Source: Aquirhabdus sp. (GTDB taxonomy: Bacteria; Pseudomonadota; Gammaproteobacteria; Pseudomonadales; Moraxellaceae). From it: a stretch of DNA of 10,580 nucleotides. Location: the NCBI GenBank assembly GCA_030150135.1, contig JASLGO010000022.1, positions 1 to 10,580 of the forward strand, given 5' to 3'. Positions 6,324 through 10,580 of the stretch are shown here, piece after piece (the first letter of the stretch is position 1; each line of letters opens with the position of its first letter). The position numbers and the translations under genes were made by a program. Under the pieces are notes generated by a model. The model was given only the letters and a program-made list of their open reading frames with translations. It was not told the DNA's origin and ran no database searches.

Positions 6324-6341
6324 TCCAAAAAAGAGGCTGAT

Positions 6342-6542
6342 ATGAGTAAAATCAAACTCAAAACCAAACGCGGGGCCGCAAAACGGTTCGTAAAAACCGC
6401 GAATGGTTTCAAACGCAAACAAGCATTCAAACGCCACATTCTGACCAAAAAGTCTCCAAAGCGTATTCGTCAACTTCGCGGTTGTGTAATGGTTCACGTC
6501 AGTGACGTAGCAGCTGTTCGCCGTATGTGCCCATACCTTTAA
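6342..6542 (+). CDS. rpmI: 50S ribosomal protein L35
   Basis: 66-residue basic protein of the large ribosomal subunit, close to the usual 64-66. The family pattern is plain: KTKRGAAKRF, NGFKRKQAFKRHILTKKS, KRIRQLRG, then a C-terminal VRRMCPYL. AAGAGG (6331-6336) lies 5 bases before the ATG. The stop TAA (6540-6542) overlaps the AAGGAG ribosome site of rplT, the standard tight coupling of this pair. infC, the common upstream partner in bacteria, is absent; the gene upstream is an unrelated one on the opposite strand, so rpmI appears to rely on the promoter at 6238-6266. Confidence 0.97.
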   Translation: MSKIKLKTKRGAAKRFVKTANGFKRKQAFKRHILTKKSPKRIRQLRGCVMVHVSDVAAVRRMCPYL

Positions 6543-6553
6543 GGAGATTATAA

Positions 6554-6913
6554 ATGGCTCGTGTAAAACGTGGTGTAACGGCTCATCGCCGTCATAAAAA
6601 AGTTCTAGCCCGTGCAAAAGGTTACTACGGTGCGCGTTCACGCGTATATAAAGTAGCCGTACAGGCCGTAATGAAAGCTGGTCAATATGCATACCGTGAC
6701 CGCCGTCAGAAAAAACGTACCTTCCGCGCATTGTGGATTGCACGTATCAACGCAGGTGCACGTTTGAACGGTCTGTCATACAGCCGTTTGATTAATGGCC
6801 TGAAAAAAGCAGAAGTGATCATCGACCGCCGTGTATTGGCTGATATCGCGATGCATGATGCAGTTGCATTTAGTGCCTTGGCTGAAAAAGCTAAAGGTGC
6901 GCTCGCTGCTTAA
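6554..6913 (+). CDS. rplT: 50S ribosomal protein L20
   Basis: 119-residue protein that binds 23S rRNA early in large-subunit assembly; the usual length is 117-119. It is recognised from MARVKRGVTAHRRHKKVLARAKGYYGARS at the N-terminus, YAYRDRRQKKRTFRALWIARINAGAR (about 46-71) and SYSRLINGLKKA (about 75-86). AAGGAG (6541-6546) overlaps the rpmI stop and sits 7 bases before the ATG, so translation of the two genes is probably coupled. In other bacteria L20 also represses this operon. A strong intrinsic terminator begins 27 bases after the stop, so rpmI-rplT can be transcribed as a unit without pheST. Confidence 0.97.
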   Translation: MARVKRGVTAHRRHKKVLARAKGYYGARSRVYKVAVQAVMKAGQYAYRDRRQKKRTFRALWIARINAGARLNGLSYSRLINGLKKAEVIIDRRVLADIAMHDAVAFSALAEKAKGALAA

Positions 6914-6939
6914 TTCACATTAAGTTTGCGTTAAACAAG

Positions 6940-6966
6940 AAGCCACCTGAATAAGGTGGCTTTTTT
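6940..6966 (+). terminator. Intrinsic terminator between rplT and pheS
   Basis: AAGCCACC (6940-6947), loop TGAATAA, GGTGGCTT (6955-6962) and an unbroken T run at 6961-6966. The stem is perfect at 8 bp with six GC pairs. This is a textbook rho-independent terminator for rpmI-rplT; some readthrough into pheST remains possible. Confidence 0.88.
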
Positions 6967-6988
6967 GTTGCGGTTTTTGTGTGAAAGT

Positions 6989-7003
6989 GGATGTAAAACA
7001 TCC
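6989..7003. other. Perfect inverted repeat in the rplT-pheS gap
   Basis: GGATGTAAAACATCC: two 6-base arms around AAA. The 3-base loop makes it a tight RNA hairpin or, as DNA, a possible operator. It lies just upstream of a TAGAAT (7023-7028) that could be a -10 for pheST, although no good -35 accompanies it. Function unknown. Confidence 0.3.
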
Positions 7004-7045
7004 TTCAATGCCTAAATTACGTTAGAATCTCTCACCAGATTTTTG

Positions 7046-7096
7046 ATGTTCAATTTCGCGCTTTGCTTCAATTCTTTAGCAAGACGTGAACCATGA
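7046..7096 (+). CDS. Possible Phe-rich leader peptide of pheST
   Basis: A 16-codon reading frame, MFNFALCFNSLARREP, lies in the pheS leader and ends 31 bases before the pheS ATG. Phe is at positions 2, 4 and 8, which recalls the Phe-rich pheM leader peptide that controls E. coli pheST by attenuation. Against it, no clear ribosome site precedes the ATG and no terminator hairpin lies between it and pheS; the only terminator in the gap is upstream of it. It may be chance, or it may act by translational coupling or ribosome stalling. Low confidence. Confidence 0.2.
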   Translation: MFNFALCFNSLARREP

Positions 7097-7127
7097 TTTT
7101 GATGAAAATGCTTTGACGAGAAATAAT

Positions 7128-8180
7128 ATGTCGCTAGATACCACCGCATCTGAGGCTCTGCCATTGGATGACCTGACGCCAAGCGCATTGGCAGCCATCG
7201 CAGCTGCAACTGATCTTGCAAGCCTTGAGCAAGTACGCGTCCAGTTTACAGGCAAAAAAAGCCAATTAGCGGAAGTGTCGAAAGGCTTAGGTAAGCTCGA
7301 CGCGGATGCACGTAAAGCGCAAGGCGCAGTGCTGCATGCCATTCGTGAAGCGATTAATGATGCGCTGAATCAACGCCAAGCGACACTGCAAAAAGCTGCA
7401 TTGGATGCCAAGCTTGCCAGTGAAACCATTGATATCACGATGGATGGTCGTGGTCAGCAGGCGGGTAGTATTCATCCTGTGACGCAAGTCATGGAGCGTA
7501 TGAGCCAATTCTTTGTTCGTGCAGGCTTTACTGTCGAATCAGGTGCAGAAGTCGAAGACGATTATCATAATTTTGAAGCACTCAATATTCCGAGTCATCA
7601 TCCAGCACGTGCGATGCATGACACATTTTACTTTGACGCGCACCATTTGCTGCGTACACACACCAGTTCGGTGCAAATTCGCACGATGGAAAAGCAAAAA
7701 CCACCGATTCGGATTATCTGTCCAGGTCGCGTCTATCGTTGTGACTCTGACCAAACTCATTCGCCGATGTTTCATCAGATTGAAGGCTTGGTCGTTACCG
7801 AAGAAACCAACTTTGCTGAGCTGAAAGGTTTAATCGTTCAATTCCTTAATGTGTTCTTTGAGCGTGAATTGAAGATCCGTTTCCGTCCGTCTTATTTCCC
7901 GTTCACTGAGCCAAGTGCGGAAGTGGATATCATGAGCGAGAGTGGTCGCTGGCTTGAGGTGTTGGGCTGTGGCATGGTGCATCCGAATGTCCTGAAAAGC
8001 TGTGGCATCGACCCTGAGAAATACACAGGTTTTGCGTTTGGGATGGGGATTGAGCGCTTTGCGATGTTGCGTTATGAGGTGAATGATTTGCGGATGTTCT
8101 ATCAAAACGACGTGCGATTCTTACGCCAATTTGCCGCACCAGAATCTCAACAAAACACTCAACCGTCAGATCAAGCTTAA
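7128..8180 (+). CDS. pheS: Phenylalanine-tRNA ligase alpha subunit
   Basis: Catalytic alpha subunit of the (alpha-beta)2 enzyme that charges tRNA-Phe; 350 residues, slightly longer than the usual 327-344. An N-terminal coiled-coil region (about 20-100) with VQFTGKKSQLAEVSKGLG is followed by the class II core: ALNIPSHHPARAMHDTFYF (151-169), RTHTSSVQIR (176-185), the motif 2 region CPGRVYRCDSDQTHSPMFHQIEG (198-220), FPFTEPSAEVDI (257-268), and motif 3 GFAFGMGIERFAML (301-314). Ala303 is the conserved small residue of the amino acid pocket that rejects larger side chains. The start at 7128 (MSLDTTASEA) is chosen because a GTG at 7086 would add 14 residues with no family counterpart and no better ribosome site; the site used (CGAGAAA) is weak. 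The stop TAA overlaps the pheT ribosome site. Confidence 0.95.
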   Translation: MSLDTTASEALPLDDLTPSALAAIAAATDLASLEQVRVQFTGKKSQLAEVSKGLGKLDADARKAQGAVLHAIREAINDALNQRQATLQKAALDAKLASETIDITMDGRGQQAGSIHPVTQVMERMSQFFVRAGFTVESGAEVEDDYHNFEALNIPSHHPARAMHDTFYFDAHHLLRTHTSSVQIRTMEKQKPPIRIICPGRVYRCDSDQTHSPMFHQIEGLVVTEETNFAELKGLIVQFLNVFFERELKIRFRPSYFPFTEPSAEVDIMSESGRWLEVLGCGMVHPNVLKSCGIDPEKYTGFAFGMGIERFAMLRYEVNDLRMFYQNDVRFLRQFAAPESQQNTQPSDQA

Positions 8181-8185
8181 GGAGG
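8179..8185 (+). promoter_or_regulatory. Strong pheT ribosome binding site overlapping the pheS stop
   Basis: AAGGAGG begins inside the pheS TAA and lies 7 bases before the pheT ATG at 8193. The overlap suggests translational coupling, which would keep the two subunits at equal amounts. It is much stronger than the pheS site. Confidence 0.85.
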
Positions 8186-8192
8186 CGCAATC

Positions 8193-10580
8193 ATGAAAAT
8201 TAGTGAAAGTTGGTTGCGTAGCTGGGTTAATCCTGCACTCGATAGCGAAGCATTAGCCCATCAACTCACCATGGCTGGACTGGAAATCGATAGTAATGAT
8301 CCGATTGCGCCGCCATTTAATGGTGTCGTGGTCGGTGAAGTTCTCACTGTTGTGCAACATCCAGATGCTGATCGCTTACGTGTGACGACAGTGAATGTCG
8401 GAAAAGCGAATAATGGCGAGCCATTGCAGATCGTATGTGGTGCATCTAACGTTGCAGTAGGACTCAAAGTACCTGTTGCCATGATCGGTGCACTGCTGCC
8501 AAAAGATTTCAAAATCAAACCAAGCAAATTACGCGGTGTAGATTCTCAAGGCATGCTGTGCGGCGCGACAGAGATTGGTCTGGATGATGGTGTCGATGGT
8601 TTGATGGTACTGCCTGTCGATGCGCCAATTGGTACGGATATTCGTGAATATCTACGTCTTGATGATCGCATCCTTGAGTTGGGTATCACGCCGAATCGTG
8701 GTGATTGTCTAAGTGTCAAAGGCTTGGCACGTGAACTCGCAGTGATGAACAGTTTGGCGGTCAATGAGCCAGCCATTGCGATTGCGCCAGTAACCTCTGA
8801 CCGTACTGTTGGCGTTCAGATTGCCGATGCGGTGCAACAAAATGGTTGTCCACGCTATGCAGGTCGCGTCATTACAGGGATTAATCCTCAAGCGAAGACA
8901 CCAAAATGGATGTCTGATGCATTGGAGCGTTCAGGTACACGTATTCATAGCCTGTTGGTCGATATTACCAATTACGTTTTGCTCGAATTAGGTCAGCCGT
9001 TGCATGCGTTTGACTTGGCAAAGCTACAAGGTGATATTCAGGTTCGCGTATCAACAGCTGGTGAAAAACTCACGCTGCTGAATGATCAAGAAGTGACGTT
9101 GGATGATGATACGTTGCTGATTGCGGATGATTCAGGCGCGATTGCAATGGCGGGTGTGATGGGCGGTCTCTCGACTAGCGTCACCGATGACACAACTGAT
9201 ATTTTCCTTGAAAGTGCGTTCTTTGAGCCGTTGGCACTCGCTGGCCGTGCGCGTCGTTATGGATTGCATACTGATGCATCGCATCGTTTTGAGCGCGGTG
9301 TTGATTTTGAATTGCCACTTTCCGCACTTGAGCGTGCAACGACGTTAATTCTTCAGTTAGCAGGCGGTGAAGCGGGGTCTGTCACTCTGGTTCAGCAATT
9401 GGCAGCGCTTCCAAAACGCTCAGTGATTCCATTCACGTTGTCACAAGTTCGTCGTTTACTGGGTTTTGATGTCACTGCGGATTTTGTGGTGAGTACATTA
9501 ACCAGTCTCGGTGTGCAGATTACAGGGAATGAAAATGCGTGGAATGCAACGCCGCCAACGCATCGTTTTGATATGAGTATTGCACCAGATTTGAGTGAGG
9601 AAGTGGCTCGAATTTATGGTTATGACAACATCCCAATTAAGTCTCCATTGCAGCCGATGTCGTTTGTGCCGACAGAAGACCGATTGAGTATCCAACAGTT
9701 ACGCCAAGCTTTAGTGACGCTGGGTTATCAAGAAGCAGTGAGCTTTAGTTTTGTTGATGAAAAAATGGAGCGGACATTAAATCCTAACGTGAATCCGCTG
9801 CGCCTTGCCAATCCAATGTCGAGCGAACTTGGCGTGATGCGTACAACGTTGCTTGCGAGCTTAATTCCTTGTGTCCAATACAATTTGAACCGCCAGCAAA
9901 GCCGAATTCGTTTCTTTGAAACGGGTTTGCGTTTTATTCCTAATGAAAAACAAGAGATTAGTGAGTTAAAGCAGATTCCTACACTGGCGCTAATTGCGAC
10001 AGGTGGGCGTGTTCCAGAACAGTGGGCAGAAGCTAAACCGCAAATGGATTTTTATGATTTTAAAGCGGATGTCGCACAACTCTTGCTTTCTGCACGAATT
10101 GCGGTTAATTTCGATAAATCAACGCGTCCTTGGCTACATCCTGGGCAAGGCGCCGAGATTATGCGACATGGAGTGAGCATTGGCTATCTAGGACGATTAC
10201 ATCCTTCCTTAGAGAGCGAATTGGATTTAGGCGTTACTTGGGTGGCGGAGTTAGATTCGTTAACATTGACCGAACCACAGCAATCTAAATTTACAGAATT
10301 GTCACGTTTTCCATCAGTTAGACGCGATATAGCTGTTTTAATTAGTGATAATATCCAAGTAAGCCAGATTCAATCTACCATTGCATCTGTAGCTGGGGAT
10401 TCATTGACACAATCATGGTTGTTTGATGAATATACTGGACAAGGTGTAGAGGTTGGGAAGCGTTCTCTTGCATTTGCTTTATTGTGGCAACACCCAGAGC
10501 GCACTCTAGAAGATACGGAAATTAAAGATGGCATGCAGCGTGTGGTTGAGGCGCTGTCTCATACCTACGGAGCAACTTTG
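8193..10580 (+). CDS. pheT: Phenylalanine-tRNA ligase beta subunit, 3' end cut by window edge
   Basis: Beta subunit of the heterotetrameric PheRS; carries editing and tRNA-binding domains. The frame is open from the ATG at 8193 to base 10580, 796 codons, matching the usual length of about 790-800, so only the stop and perhaps a few residues are missing. In order: N-terminal MKISESWLRSWVNP; a tRNA-binding (EMAP-like) domain to about residue 150 with VQHPDADRLRV and IVCGASNV; ELGITPNRGDCLS (about 162-174); the B3/B4 editing region with DITNYVLLELGQPLHAFD and IAMAGVMGG; DASHRFERGVD (about 361-371); B5 (about 400-475); a catalytic-like core with ANPMSSELGVMRTTLL; and a C-terminal anticodon-binding FDX-ACB domain from about 700 (SRFPSVRRDIAVLI) to the end (YGATL). 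The gene lies 12 bases after pheS and is translated from a strong AAGGAGG site. Confidence 0.96.
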   Translation, partial: MKISESWLRSWVNPALDSEALAHQLTMAGLEIDSNDPIAPPFNGVVVGEVLTVVQHPDADRLRVTTVNVGKANNGEPLQIVCGASNVAVGLKVPVAMIGALLPKDFKIKPSKLRGVDSQGMLCGATEIGLDDGVDGLMVLPVDAPIGTDIREYLRLDDRILELGITPNRGDCLSVKGLARELAVMNSLAVNEPAIAIAPVTSDRTVGVQIADAVQQNGCPRYAGRVITGINPQAKTPKWMSDALERSGTRIHSLLVDITNYVLLELGQPLHAFDLAKLQGDIQVRVSTAGEKLTLLNDQEVTLDDDTLLIADDSGAIAMAGVMGGLSTSVTDDTTDIFLESAFFEPLALAGRARRYGLHTDASHRFERGVDFELPLSALERATTLILQLAGGEAGSVTLVQQLAALPKRSVIPFTLSQVRRLLGFDVTADFVVSTLTSLGVQITGNENAWNATPPTHRFDMSIAPDLSEEVARIYGYDNIPIKSPLQPMSFVPTEDRLSIQQLRQALVTLGYQEAVSFSFVDEKMERTLNPNVNPLRLANPMSSELGVMRTTLLASLIPCVQYNLNRQQSRIRFFETGLRFIPNEKQEISELKQIPTLALIATGGRVPEQWAEAKPQMDFYDFKADVAQLLLSARIAVNFDKSTRPWLHPGQGAEIMRHGVSIGYLGRLHPSLESELDLGVTWVAELDSLTLTEPQQSKFTELSRFPSVRRDIAVLISDNIQVSQIQSTIASVAGDSLTQSWLFDEYTGQGVEVGKRSLAFALLWQHPERTLEDTEIKDGMQRVVEALSHTYGATL

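Noticed and set aside
6258..6743. 161-codon antisense reading frame across rpmI and rplT
   Set aside because: It runs opposite to two certain ribosomal protein genes and their promoter, and its protein shows no recognisable domain; it is a shadow frame.
7086..7127. GTG start for pheS at 7086
   Set aside because: The added 14 residues have no recalled counterpart in PheS proteins; the ATG at 7128 gives the expected N-terminus.
7012..7221. Minus-strand frame across the pheS leader
   Set aside because: Low-complexity-like protein with no motif, overlapping the start of pheS; treated as chance.
1..10580. CRISPR array, tRNA or rRNA genes, phage or integrase genes
   Set aside because: No regularly spaced direct repeats, no tRNA-like TTCGAAT arms with an acceptor stem, and no integrase or phage proteins were seen on either strand.

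Overview
The window reads as chromosomal DNA of a gammaproteobacterium, most likely of the family Moraxellaceae and close to Acinetobacter. This rests on the recalled resemblance of the L35, PheS, S49 peptidase and ComEC-type proteins to Acinetobacter homologues; no search was run, and the genus is not fixed. Most of the window is housekeeping. The gene-dense layout uses both strands, and the only accessory-looking stretch is about 4950-6170.

Left part (1-4950): the 3' two-thirds or so of comEC (DNA uptake channel, running in from outside the window) faces a lipid A-type acyltransferase gene on the minus strand, with a REP-like inverted repeat between the two stops. The acyltransferase is divergent from sppA, a short membrane-anchored S49 signal peptide peptidase. 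An alpha/beta hydrolase gene follows sppA on the same strand, separated by a GC-rich hairpin that lacks a U-tract.

Middle part (4950-6170): a REP-associated tyrosine transposase (RAYT, IS200/IS605-like HUH fold) lies on the minus strand with its stop 5 bp from the hydrolase stop. It comes with three copies of one REP family (GTAG followed by an imperfect hairpin). Two form an inverted pair just upstream of the gene, and one lies inside the coding sequence, in frame. Next is a lone minus-strand gene resembling the Tdi1 C-terminal family (DUF1851), a type VI secretion immunity-type protein, with no effector beside it.

Right part (6170-10580): a translation block, rpmI (L35), rplT (L20), pheS and pheT. 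A promoter with a perfect TATAAT and a structured leader precedes rpmI. A strong intrinsic terminator after rplT separates the ribosomal protein genes from pheST. The pheS leader contains a possible 16-codon peptide with three early Phe codons. pheT is complete except for the stop codon and perhaps a few final residues. infC, which commonly sits directly before rpmI, is not in this window.

I did not find a clearly new multi-gene system. The most interesting signals are the REP embedded in the RAYT reading frame and the REP pair at its 5' end, followed by the orphan immunity-like gene and the two candidate regulatory leaders.
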